Below are positions 44,401-51,458 of a stretch of DNA of 64,000 bases, one piece after another (positions within the stretch are counted from its first letter, which is position 1; each line of letters begins with the position of its first letter). The stretch is from Massilia sp. Root133 (lineage in GTDB: Bacteria; Pseudomonadota; Gammaproteobacteria; Burkholderiales; Burkholderiaceae_D): assembly GCF_001426525.1 (NCBI RefSeq), contig NZ_LMEW01000006.1, positions 124,001-188,000 on the forward strand, written 5' to 3'. The notes below the pieces were generated by a model. It ran no database searches. It had not been told where the DNA came from and saw only the letters and a program-made list of their open reading frames with translations. Both the position numbers and the translations under genes were made by a program.

Positions 44401-45241
44401 TGGCGCCCCACACTTTTTCGCGCTCGGCGCGCTCGCTGTCCTGGAAGAATTCGTTGAAGCCGTCGATCAGGTCGGCCTTCGTGAAGACGACGTAGACGGG
44501 CGCGTGCACCTCCAGGCGCTCCGTCAGTTCCTGCACGCGCTGGCGCAGGTTCTTGGCCAGGTTGATCGCGAACTCGGGGCGGTTGCGCGTGAGCTCCGCG
44601 ATGCTGACGGCGATGATCACACCGTTGATCGGCGCCTTGCGGCGGTGCTTCTTGAGCAGGTCGAGGAAGCCGAACCACTCGGCGCGGTCCTGGTCGACGA
44701 CGGAGTAGCGCCCGGCCGTGTCGAGCAGGATGCCTTCGGTCGTGAAGAACCAGTCGCAGTTGCGCGTGCCGCCCACGCCCTGCACGACCTTGCTGTCGGC
44801 GAAGGGGAACTGCAGGCCCGAGCTGGCGATCGCGGTGCTCTTGCCGGCCGCCGGGTTCCCGATGATCATGTACCACGGCAGTTCGTACAGCGCGGCGCTG
44901 CCGGACAACTGGCCCAGCTTGGAGCCCTTGATCGTCGCGATGGCGTCCAGCAGGCGCTTGCGGATCACTTCCGTTTCCTGGCGCTGGGTGGCGTCCGGGA
45001 CAGGCTTGTCGGCTTGCTGCTCGAGCATGTCGCCGATCTGTTTGGCCTTGCGGGCATGGCGCCAGCGGCGGAACAGCCAGATGGCGGCGCCGACGGCGAG
45101 CGCGATGCCGAGCACGATCCACGGCAGCGAGGCAGGCCATTGCAGCAGCCGCGCGGCCACGAACAGCAGCGCGACGAAGGCCACCCAGCCGATGACGGCC
45201 AGGCTGGTGCGGGTGGTCAGGAAATCCCAGATTTTTTGCAT
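41483..45241 (-). CDS. tssM: T6SS membrane complex protein TssM (IcmF)
   Basis: About 1252 residues. Two N-terminal transmembrane helices (about 13-33 and 39-57) flank a short loop; the cytoplasmic NTPase-like domain carries an intact Walker A, GNPAAGKS, at 128-135. A third transmembrane helix stands near residues 436-456 (YAAFFAATAIVGLALGGWSW), followed by a large periplasmic part ending in a beta-rich C-terminal domain that normally contacts TssJ (VVLDEPGHFGLKKMI region). The presence of a full periplasmic part implies a TssJ partner, which is not in the window. It follows the M15 peptidase gene by 16 bases. Confidence 0.96.
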   Translation of the reverse strand: MQKIWDFLTTRTSLAVIGWVAFVALLFVAARLLQWPASLPWIVLGIALAVGAAIWLFRRWRHARKAKQIGDMLEQQADKPVPDATQRQETEVIRKRLLDAIATIKGSKLGQLSGSAALYELPWYMIIGNPAAGKSTAIASSGLQFPFADSKVVQGVGGTRNCDWFFTTEGILLDTAGRYSVVDQDRAEWFGFLDLLKKHRRKAPINGVIIAVSIAELTRNRPEFAINLAKNLRQRVQELTERLEVHAPVYVVFTKADLIDGFNEFFQDSERAEREKVWGATLPYDQNVTSERLLDQFDARFDELYDGLKELSLANMALQRRESMPSGVFTFPLEFASIKPALHAFVATLFEDNPFQFKPVFRGFYFTSALQEGETVSTSSARVAQRFDLRLAPPSHEDQHQQQGYFLLNLFRKVIFADKDLVAQYASPAKTRLRYAAFFAATAIVGLALGGWSWSYMNNRQLVANVQADLDQAIRVQGKSLDLQSRFQALEILQDRIEQLDRYAEHRPLSLSLGLYQGNLLNRKLKEEYFAGVRELMLKPVGQSLESYLADVNGNAGQLQPLNKPAGTAPAADAPQQFKDASPADTEDAYNALKTYLMLGDKSRAESAHLNDQLTRFWRNWLESNRGAMPREHMIRSAERMISFYLAQVNDPSWPVIDTRLALVDQTRDSLRKVVRGMPARERVYADVKARAATRYPSITVARIVGDQDKDLVLGSYAISGAFTRQAWEGFVQQAFRDAANRELQSADWVLKTAARDDLTLEGSPEQIQKSLVDLYKTEYAREWQKFMQGVTVKDLEGFDGAAAAMNRLGDPQNSPINKLVSTVYEQTSWDNPTLAGATLQRAQSGLTGWFRETILRQKPAIVNVSLPAQGTQAASTPALGPVGREFAGVARLVIARDKDASLMRGYVDNLSKLRARFNQIKNQGDPGPGAKQLMQQTLDGSGSELADALKYVDEQMLVGMTDVQRQALRPVLVRPLMQTFAVIVQPAEAEINKVWAAQVVQPFNRDLATKYPFSTESKAEASNAEIGQVFGPDGAIAKFFNTTVGPLVVRRGDSLSPRTWADMGVNLAPNVVASFPGWVAPLAAGGVANAAASSGGEAQTRFDLQALGTQGATEFTLEIDGQSLRWRGQPQPWVHMVWPNPQGVPGAKITALTPEGRNVVVLDEPGHFGLKKMIDAAQRKRKPDGAFELSWQAGGVTVTANLKVLPAAPAPAPAPVQASTSGQGFKRLRLPETITAARTAPVQTALAGGAQ

Positions 45242-45257
45242 GATTACGAGAGTGTGA

Positions 45258-46097
45258 TTAATGCTTCATGACCCCGGGCAGGCGCAGTTCCGTATGCCCG
45301 AAGTCCATCATTTTCCAGCGTCCGCCCCACGTGAGGCCGACCGATTCGGCCACCTGGCCGTACAACTGGTAGCCGCGCATCGCCCATGGATCCTTTTCCG
45401 AGATCACGAGCTTGCCGTCGCGGACGAACGCGCAATCGGCGGCGAGGCCGTACTGGTGCCAGCTTTGCCACGAGCGCGCGTTCGTGACGCCCGGTCCCAG
45501 CGCGGCCAGCGCGTCCTGGCGCGCGGGACTGCGATAGCCCTCCAGGATCGCCATCTCGTAGCCATGACGCTCCTTCATGATCCGGAAGACGGTCAGCAGG
45601 CGCTGCGTGTAGTCGGCGTTCAGCATGGCCCAGTCGCGGCTCGCAGATGCGAGCAGCGGCCGTTCCTGCGCCACTTCGGCCGTCGTGAACGCGAGCGGCG
45701 GCAGCGGGGGCGGCGGCACCAGCTGCTCGCCCTGCAGCAGGTCGGCCACCTGCGTGTTCATGGGGCGCTCCGGCGACTCGTAGCCGTTCAGCATGGGCCG
45801 TTCCGCGAGCAGCAGGGCGGCCAGCGGCGGCAGGCAGACGAGCGCCGCGCCGCACGCGCAGGCGATCCAGTGGCGCCGCACGAAGCCGGCCAGGCTGTCC
45901 GCCGCAGCGCGGCCGTTCGCGGCCAGCGCATCCGCGTCGCGCAGGCGCTGCTGCGCGAGCGCGCCCGCACGCCGGCCGAGCCGCAGCCCGGCCCCCGCCA
46001 GCGCGTTCAGCACGAACTCGCGGCCGGACGGAAACAGCACCATCCAGCTGATCGCGCACGCCAACACGAAATACGCCGTAACTGCCAACACCCACAC
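45258..46097 (-). CDS. tagX: TagX-like membrane-anchored M15 peptidase of the T6SS cluster
   Basis: About 279 residues from a GTG at 46097, where GGAGAG stands just upstream; the frame stays open to a TTG at 46196, so a 312-residue form is the alternative. Hydrophobic segments at about 1-21 and 76-98 are followed by a Pro-rich linker and a periplasmic M15 (VanY/endolysin-like) domain. Zinc ligands are visible as SWHQYGLAADC (His214, Asp221) and DFGHTEL (His268). In Acinetobacter the related TagX cleaves peptidoglycan peptides to let the machine cross the wall; the operon position immediately before tssM supports the same role. A lytic effector is less likely given the membrane anchor. Confidence 0.85.
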   Translation of the reverse strand: MWVLAVTAYFVLACAISWMVLFPSGREFVLNALAGAGLRLGRRAGALAQQRLRDADALAANGRAAADSLAGFVRRHWIACACGAALVCLPPLAALLLAERPMLNGYESPERPMNTQVADLLQGEQLVPPPPLPPLAFTTAEVAQERPLLASASRDWAMLNADYTQRLLTVFRIMKERHGYEMAILEGYRSPARQDALAALGPGVTNARSWQSWHQYGLAADCAFVRDGKLVISEKDPWAMRGYQLYGQVAESVGLTWGGRWKMMDFGHTELRLPGVMKH

Positions 46098-46296
46098 CGC
46101 TCTCTCCGGAAGCTGTTCACATTGTTGTCGAAGAAATATTTCCCGAAAGTATAAATCCGGTAAGCGACAACCCCGCGCACGATTGAAAAAACGCAAAAAC
46201 TCACCAATTGTGTTAATCGCGCACGATTAAAAGCAAAATAGAGGCACAATTGTCTTGATTCTTGTAAAGTAATGCAAACTTTTTTAAGGAGCTGAT
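46098..46296. promoter_or_regulatory. AT-rich divergent promoter region of the second T6SS half
   Basis: Contains two GCGCACGATT(A/G) elements (46175 and 46219), the same element found twice before tssK/tssB. A second direct repeat, CAATTGTGTTAATC (46205-46218) and CAATTGTCTTGATT (46247-46260), is spaced 42 bases apart. The AT-rich composition matches that of the other T6SS promoter region. Confidence 0.6.
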
Positions 46297-47079
46297 TTGC
46301 AACATCAAGGCGATCGCCCGGTCCGTGGCGGCCGGCCCAGCCTGCTCTCGCCCGAAGAGCAGCCGGTTCAGGAGCGGCAGGGCATCCTCAGTTCGCTGGA
46401 CGGCATGCCCGGGCAGGCAGCGGCGGCACCCGGGCCGCGGCCCCGTTCGCGTGCGCTGGCCTGGGGCGGCGTGGCCGCTGGCGTGGTCGCCGTGTGCGGC
46501 GCGTTGTTCCTGTTCGGCGGGGGCGACGAACGGTCCGTGCCTGCCGCGGCGCCGGTCCAGGTCGCGGCCGCACCGGCCACGCCGCCCGTCACACCGGTCG
46601 CGCTGCCGGCGCCCGCACCGGCACCGGCGGCCGCCGTGCTGCACGACGAGCCGGCGGCGCCGGTCGAGCCCATGACCAATCCGCTGGCCGACATGGCGCC
46701 GGCCGCGCCGCACAAGGAACGTGCGGCCAAGCCGGAGAAGTCCGCGAAGGCGGAGAAGGCCGAACGCAAGGAAGCGCATGCGAAGGCTGCGCATGCGAAA
46801 GCCCAGGAGCGGGCGCGCGAGGCCGCGAAGGACAAGAAGACGAAGGCGAAGCCGGGCGCGGTGCGCGAGCAGGACAGCGACGTCGTGCTGCTGGCGGCCC
46901 TGATCGGCCATATGGAACCGAAGCGGGGCAAGGCGACGCCGGCGGAACAGCTGGCGTCGTGCCGCCGCTACAACGCGGCCGGCGAAGAGCAGTGCCGCGC
47001 ACGGGTGTGCGCCGCGGCGGGCCCCAAGGAGCCCGCGTGCAAGCGCGTGCAGGCCGCGCGCGCGGACGCCGAGTCGTGA
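46297..47079 (+). CDS. hypothetical membrane-anchored Lys/Ala-rich protein
   Basis: About 260 residues from a TTG start with a strong AAGGAG seven bases upstream. A basic N-terminus (RPRSR) precedes one transmembrane helix at about 53-72 (ALAWGGVAAGVVAVCGALFLFG). The outside part has a Pro/Ala-rich stretch, then a highly charged Lys/Ala/Glu helix region (about 145-190), and a short C-terminal cap with four cysteines (SCRRYNAAGEEQCRARVC, then AC). No family recognised. It is divergent from tagX-tssM and shares their T6SS-type promoter elements, so a T6SS link is possible. Its last 112 bases overlap the convergent binding-protein frame, whose C-terminal end may therefore not be real. Confidence 0.65.
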   Translation: MQHQGDRPVRGGRPSLLSPEEQPVQERQGILSSLDGMPGQAAAAPGPRPRSRALAWGGVAAGVVAVCGALFLFGGGDERSVPAAAPVQVAAAPATPPVTPVALPAPAPAPAAAVLHDEPAAPVEPMTNPLADMAPAAPHKERAAKPEKSAKAEKAERKEAHAKAAHAKAQERAREAAKDKKTKAKPGAVREQDSDVVLLAALIGHMEPKRGKATPAEQLASCRRYNAAGEEQCRARVCAAAGPKEPACKRVQAARADAES

Positions 47080-47867
47080 CCTAGCGCTGCCCGGCCGGCG
47101 GCCGGCGGCCGGTAGACGCCGTAGCGCAGGCCGATCGCCGCGATGGCGCCGTCGGCCAGGCGCGCGCGCACGATGCCGTTCACGCGGGCCAGCGTGGCGG
47201 CGTCCGTGTCGAGCAGGTCGATCGCCACGTCGAAGGCGAATTCGGCCGGATCGAGCAGCGTGTCCAGCACGCGCAGGTTGGCCGCGCCGGCTTGCTGCCG
47301 ATACCAGCCGGCCGCCACGTCCGACACGACGCCGGCGTCCGCGTCGCCCCGCACCACGGCGCCGATGATCTCGGGATCGGTCCGGAACCGCACCCACACG
47401 GGCACGCCGTGCGCATCGAGCCAGCGGTGCGCCCACGAGCCGCTCGGCACGGCGACGTGGCCCGCGCGCAGCGTGTCCAGCGTGGCGGCGGGACCGCGCC
47501 CCGTGTCCACTACGACCGCGCCGGCCCGCATCCACGGCACCGTCAGCACGTTGCGCCACGACGTCGGGCGGTCCTCCGCCCTGACGACGGCCGCGCCCAT
47601 GATCGCATCGCAGCCCACGCGGCGGGCGAGCTCGCGGCGCGGGATCCAGCGTATGCCGAGCGCAAGACCGAGGTCGGACGCGACGAGCCGGCCCAGGTCG
47701 ACGTACAGCCCGGCGGGCGTGCCGTCGCGTCGCGAGAACGGCATGTCGTCCGGCGCCGCGCAGATCACGAACTCGTTCGACACCGCCATCTCGGGCAGCG
47801 TACGCGCCTGTGCGGTGGCTGCCACGCAAGCCAGGGCGACCAGGCCATGCTTCCGAAGACGCGCCAT
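46968..47867 (-). CDS. periplasmic binding protein associated with PQQ dehydrogenase (MoxJ-like)
   Basis: About 299 residues. A Sec signal peptide (cleavage after AQA, about residue 21) is followed by an SBP_bac_3-type fold: FVICAAPDDMPFSRRDGTPAGLYVDL, then CDAIMGAAVV, then GHVAVPSGSWAHRWL. This matches the quinoprotein-dehydrogenase-associated group that includes MoxJ, needed for activity of methanol dehydrogenases. It is the last gene of a porin, PQQ dehydrogenase, cytochrome c operon, nine bases after the cytochrome. The final 40 residues (after YGVYRPPAAG) do not look conserved and run into the opposing gene. Confidence 0.82.
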   Translation of the reverse strand: MARLRKHGLVALACVAATAQARTLPEMAVSNEFVICAAPDDMPFSRRDGTPAGLYVDLGRLVASDLGLALGIRWIPRRELARRVGCDAIMGAAVVRAEDRPTSWRNVLTVPWMRAGAVVVDTGRGPAATLDTLRAGHVAVPSGSWAHRWLDAHGVPVWVRFRTDPEIIGAVVRGDADAGVVSDVAAGWYRQQAGAANLRVLDTLLDPAEFAFDVAIDLLDTDAATLARVNGIVRARLADGAIAAIGLRYGVYRPPAAGRAALGHDSASARAACTRLHAGSLGPAAAHTRARHCSSPAAL

Positions 47868-47876
47868 GGCGGCCTC

Positions 47877-48236
47877 CTATTTCGCCGCGCCGGCGTTCTT
47901 CAGCGACAGGATGTACGCGGTGAGCTCCTGGATCTGCTGCTCGTTGAACGCGCCTTTCCACGCCGGCATGTTGAAGGCGCCGCGCTGCTTGCCGTTCGCG
48001 ATCGTCTCCATGACGTATTCCTTGGTCAGGTCGTCGCGGCCCTGCAGCGGGGCCGCCTTGCCGCCCGACCCGGCATTGCCGTGGCAGTAGACGCAGCTCT
48101 GGTTGAAGCGCTTCGCGCCCGCCTCGATCATGGCCTGGTCGGGCTTGGCGGGGCCGGAAATGGTCGGCGCGACGGCCATGGCGGCGGATGCGCACAGCAG
48201 CTGGACCGCGAGGGCGCAGGCGATGGGTTTGAACAT
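47877..48236 (-). CDS. periplasmic c-type cytochrome (electron acceptor of the PQQ dehydrogenase)
   Basis: About 119 residues. Sec signal peptide (cleavage after AMA, about residue 21), then a class I mono-haem domain with CVYCH at 48-52, and a Met in FNMPAWKGAF as the likely sixth ligand. LTAYILSLKN is the usual C-terminal helix. Position between the PQQ dehydrogenase and its binding protein indicates it takes electrons from the reduced quinone and passes them to an oxidase. Confidence 0.9.
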   Translation of the reverse strand: MFKPIACALAVQLLCASAAMAVAPTISGPAKPDQAMIEAGAKRFNQSCVYCHGNAGSGGKAAPLQGRDDLTKEYVMETIANGKQRGAFNMPAWKGAFNEQQIQELTAYILSLKNAGAAK

Positions 48237-48297
48237 GAGTGTCTCCTTGATTGTCGTTGATGGTGAAAGCGGGCGCGCGCGGCGCCCGCGTTGAGGA

Positions 48298-49962
48298 TCA
48301 GTCGAGCGCGAACACGACCATCGCCGCGCCGCCCGTCAGCTGCTTCACGGCCGGGAAGGCGGAGGCCATGAAGCCGGGCGCCAGCGAACCCCAGCCGCTC
48401 GGCACGGCGATGTACTGCTTGCCGTTCACCGCATAGCTGACGATGCCGCCGCGGATGCCGGAGCCGGTCTGGAACTTCCACAGCTCCGCGCCCGTGTCGG
48501 CGTCATACGCGTGCACGAAGCCTTGCGGGTCGCCGTTGAACACGAGGCCGCCGCCCGTCGTCAGCACGCTGCCCAGGCCCGGGACGGGGTACTTGACGCT
48601 CCATTTCAGCTTGCCCGTGAGCGGGTCGCGCGCATCGAGGCGGCCTTCGGCGGGACGGTCCGGCGGCGGCACGGCTTCGAGCTTGTCGACGCCGAGGTAC
48701 AGGCTCGCGATGCCCATGCCGGACGTCTCCTGCTTCGCCGGGATGACGTTCTGGCAGACTTCCATCGCGTTCGTGTACCAGAGCTTCGTCTTCGGGTTGT
48801 ACGCGCCCGCGTTGTAGCTGCGTGTGCCGAGCAGGTAGGGGCACAGCAGGGTCTCCTTCCCGACCGGCATCTCGCGCCGGCCGATCAGTTCCCCGGTCTT
48901 CGGATCGATCGTCTTGACGAAGTTGTAGGTCTGGCTCAGGGGCCACACGTTTTCCAGCTTGCCGTCCGCCTTGTCCATCACGAACACGAAGCCGCTCTTG
49001 TTCAGGTGGACGACGACGTCCTTGCCGTCCTTCTTGAGCAGCAGGGCTTCGTACGTGGAGTCGTAGTCGAACGTGTCGTGCGGGATTTCCTGGCGATGCC
49101 ATTTCAGCTTGCCCGTCTTCGGATCGAGCGCCAGCAGGCTCGCCGTGTACAGGTTGTCGCCCTTGCGGCCGTCGCCGTAGAAGTCCGGCGCCGCGTTGCT
49201 CGTGCCGATGAAGAACGTGTCCGACGCGGCGTCGTACGTGCCCGGCATCCACGCGCCGCCGCCCGCGACTTCGCCCGTGTCGCCGGGCCAGCTGGCCGGA
49301 TCGTCGCGGATCGTGTCGAAGGTCCACATCTTCGCGCCCGTGAGGGCGTTCACCGCGTAGATCTTGCCGCGCTGCGCCTGGTCGCCGCCCGTCGTGCCGC
49401 CGATCAGGACGTCGCCCGCCAGCACCGGCGAGGACGAGAACAGGCAACCGAAGCATTTCTTCAGGTCCGTCAGCTGCGTGGACCACACTTCCTTGCCGGT
49501 CTTGTCGTCGATGGCGACAAAGCGGCCGTCCAGCGTGCCGAGGTAGATGCGGCCGTGGCCCATCGTCAGGCTGCGGCCCAGCGATGCATAGAAACTTTCG
49601 GACGCGACGGCAGCCAGCTTCGGCTGGTAATGCCACAGCGGCTTGCCGGTGGCGCCGTCCAGCGCGAACACGTTGTTGTTGGGGCCCACGTAGTACAGCA
49701 CGCCGTCCTTGACGAGCGGCGTGGAGACGAGGCCGGACGTGATGTCGCCCGGCTGGTGGATCCACACGGGTTTCAGCTGCTTGACGTTGCGCGTCGTGAT
49801 CTGGTCCAGCGGCGAATAGCGCCAGGCGTTCGACGTGCGGTGGTATTGCGTCCAGTTGGCGGCGTCCTCGTCGTCGTGCGCGGCCGCCGGCTGCGCGAGG
49901 GAGAGGGCGAGCAGGAAGGCGGCGACGGCGGCCGCCGTGTTGGAACGGGTGGTCGGATGCAT
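48298..49962 (-). CDS. PQQ-dependent alcohol dehydrogenase, lanthanide-type active site
   Basis: About 554 residues. A Sec signal peptide (to about residue 28) leads into an eight-bladed quinoprotein propeller with repeated W-motif blades (LDGATGKPLWHY, DDKTGKEVWST, LDPKTGKLKWHR, DADTGAELWKF). The catalytic Asp299 is followed by Tyr and Asp301 in HDTFDYDS; the second Asp is the residue that marks lanthanide-dependent enzymes (XoxF, ExaF, PedH). In place of the vicinal Cys-Cys of methanol dehydrogenases there is Cys170-Phe-Gly-Cys173. Start at 49962 is used because the signal peptide begins there; the longer frame runs into the porin. Substrate range is not readable; a short alcohol or diol is likely. 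Confidence 0.88.
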   Translation of the reverse strand: MHPTTRSNTAAAVAAFLLALSLAQPAAAHDDEDAANWTQYHRTSNAWRYSPLDQITTRNVKQLKPVWIHQPGDITSGLVSTPLVKDGVLYYVGPNNNVFALDGATGKPLWHYQPKLAAVASESFYASLGRSLTMGHGRIYLGTLDGRFVAIDDKTGKEVWSTQLTDLKKCFGCLFSSSPVLAGDVLIGGTTGGDQAQRGKIYAVNALTGAKMWTFDTIRDDPASWPGDTGEVAGGGAWMPGTYDAASDTFFIGTSNAAPDFYGDGRKGDNLYTASLLALDPKTGKLKWHRQEIPHDTFDYDSTYEALLLKKDGKDVVVHLNKSGFVFVMDKADGKLENVWPLSQTYNFVKTIDPKTGELIGRREMPVGKETLLCPYLLGTRSYNAGAYNPKTKLWYTNAMEVCQNVIPAKQETSGMGIASLYLGVDKLEAVPPPDRPAEGRLDARDPLTGKLKWSVKYPVPGLGSVLTTGGGLVFNGDPQGFVHAYDADTGAELWKFQTGSGIRGGIVSYAVNGKQYIAVPSGWGSLAPGFMASAFPAVKQLTGGAAMVVFALD

Positions 49963-49991
49963 GTTGGATTCCTCGGAATGCGTTGGATGGA

Positions 49992-51194
49992 TTACCACAC
50001 GAAGCGGCCGCCGAGGGTCGCGTAGCGGGTGTTGGTCGGCCGGCCGAACACGGGGTTCAGCGAGAACGTCGAGCGCGCGAGTTCGGCGTACACGGTCACG
50101 TGCGGGTTCACCGCGTAATAGGCGCCGCCGATGCGCGATTGCGCGAGGTGGCCCGGCGTGCTCGCCGTGTCGTCGATGCGCGTGCGGCCGTAGCTCGCAC
50201 GCAGCGACAGCGCATCCGTCGCATGCCACACGAGCTGGGCGAAGCCGCCGCGGCTGCGGCGTTCGCGCCCGGCCGCGTCCAGCGCGTCGACGTCCTGCAT
50301 CAGCACGGACCCGAGGCCGTCCGCCTTGAAGCCGGACAGGTGGAAGTTCAGCGGGCCCACGTCGACCGTCGTGCCGGCCGAGATGCCGCGCGTGTGCACG
50401 TCGTCCTGCACGCAGGCGCCGCCGCCCGCGACGGTGCAGTGGCGCGCCGTCTGCCATGTGAAGTCGCCGTACAGCTTGAACTTCGCGCTACCCAGCTGGT
50501 CGTTGTAGTACACGCCGCCTTCCACGCGCGGCGAATTCGTCTGGTCGGCGCCGGCGCCCGTGAACGTGTTGCGGATCTGGCTCGGGTCGTACAGCGCCAC
50601 CGAGAACGACAGCGGCACGGTTTTCGGCGAGTTGTAGCGCAGGCCCGCGTTGAAGTTGGTGTACATGTAGCCGGCGTTGAACGTCGCGGCCAGCGCATTC
50701 GTCGTGTTGACGACGTCGTAGCCCGTCAGGCCGCCCGCCAGCACGGAAGCATCGGCCAGTACGGGTTCCGCCTGGTAGATGCCGTAGGACTTGCCGATCA
50801 CGATCTCGCCCCAGGACGCGGACGCCTTCGCCCACATCTCGCGCGGGTCCAGCGACTTGCTGCCCGTGTTGCCGACGTTGCCCGCGTTGCGGAAGTTGCC
50901 TTCGCCCGACTGCGAATTGATGTACAGGCCCACGCGGCTGCTGTACGTGATCCCGTCGATGGCGGGCGAGGTGACGGTGAACGCGAACAGGCTCGGCGTC
51001 GTGCCCGACGTCATGCGAAAGCCCGTCGTACCCGCGTCGTCGCCGTTCTGGCGGTGCGCCTGCACGATGATCCAGCCGTCCGTGCCGAGCTTCCAGCCGC
51101 CCGGCGTCTCGAATTCCACGGCCGCGTGGGTGGAACCCGCGGCCGCGCAGGCCAGCAGCGCAAGCAGCTTGCGCGTCTTGTGTGTCTCTTTCAT
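49992..51194 (-). CDS. outer-membrane porin-like protein
   Basis: About 400 residues. Sec signal peptide (cleavage after THA, about residue 24) and then a beta-barrel ending in GGRFVW with a terminal aromatic residue. Strands such as ISAGTTVDVGPLNFHLSGF, LSLRASYGRTRI and VYAELARSTF alternate polar and apolar residues. It is the first gene of the PQQ dehydrogenase operon, 232 bases from the divergent aco-like operon, so it probably admits the alcohol substrate (or metal chelate) to the periplasm. GGAGACGAC precedes the ATG; a -24/-12 promoter stands 43 bases upstream. Confidence 0.82.
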   Translation of the reverse strand: MKETHKTRKLLALLACAAAGSTHAAVEFETPGGWKLGTDGWIIVQAHRQNGDDAGTTGFRMTSGTTPSLFAFTVTSPAIDGITYSSRVGLYINSQSGEGNFRNAGNVGNTGSKSLDPREMWAKASASWGEIVIGKSYGIYQAEPVLADASVLAGGLTGYDVVNTTNALAATFNAGYMYTNFNAGLRYNSPKTVPLSFSVALYDPSQIRNTFTGAGADQTNSPRVEGGVYYNDQLGSAKFKLYGDFTWQTARHCTVAGGGACVQDDVHTRGISAGTTVDVGPLNFHLSGFKADGLGSVLMQDVDALDAAGRERRSRGGFAQLVWHATDALSLRASYGRTRIDDTASTPGHLAQSRIGGAYYAVNPHVTVYAELARSTFSLNPVFGRPTNTRYATLGGRFVW

Positions 51195-51236
51195 GTCGTC
51201 TCCATTGATTGTTGTAGGTACTGCGCTGGTCGCATC

Positions 51237-51252
51237 TGCAAAAACGGTGCCA
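51237..51252 (-). promoter_or_regulatory. sigma-54 promoter of the porin/PQQ dehydrogenase operon
   Basis: On the minus strand TGGCAC-CGTTT-TTGCA, a full match to the -24/-12 consensus with GG and GC ten bases apart. It would start transcription near 51226, leaving a leader of about 30 bases before the porin ATG. Confidence 0.82.
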
Positions 51253-51299
51253 CCACGCGGCTCACTCTCGCAGGGCTGCGCGCGGCCGTCCGCGCTGAA

Positions 51300-51355
51300 A
51301 CAGATGTCGCAGCCGGGCGGCCCACGCCTGCGACAGATGGCGCGTCCGGGCGGCC
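51300..51355. promoter_or_regulatory. candidate upstream activating sites shared by two sigma-54 promoters
   Basis: Two direct 23-base repeats (51300-51322 and 51333-51355, 20 of 23 identical) are spaced 33 bases, about three helical turns. Overlapping them is an inverted pair TGTCGCAG (51305-51312) and CTGCGACA (51328-51335). The centre lies 80-90 bases from each of the two flanking -12 elements, a usual distance for binding of an AcoR/NtrC-type activator. Confidence 0.7.
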
Positions 51356-51396
51356 GAAACAGGCGTTTTTGCCCGTCGCGACGGGGGAAACGGGCA

Positions 51397-51412
51397 TGGC
51401 ATCGAATTTGCT
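51397..51412 (+). promoter_or_regulatory. sigma-54 promoter of the acoAB-lipA operon
   Basis: TGGCAT-CGAAT-TTGCT on the plus strand fits the -24/-12 consensus (TGGCAC-N5-TTGCA) with correct spacing. It lies 46 bases before the E1 alpha start. The AcoR-type activator required by such promoters is encoded at 58553. Confidence 0.8.
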
Positions 51413-51458
51413 GAAGGGGTAGGTGCATGCACCAACCCACAGACAAGGAGACAGCAAC

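Noticed and set aside
46098..46196. N-terminal extension of the M15 peptidase from TTG 46196
   Set aside because: The extra 33 residues are basic and untypical, they overlap the T6SS promoter element at 46175, and the GTG at 46097 has GGAGAG directly upstream. Not fully excluded.
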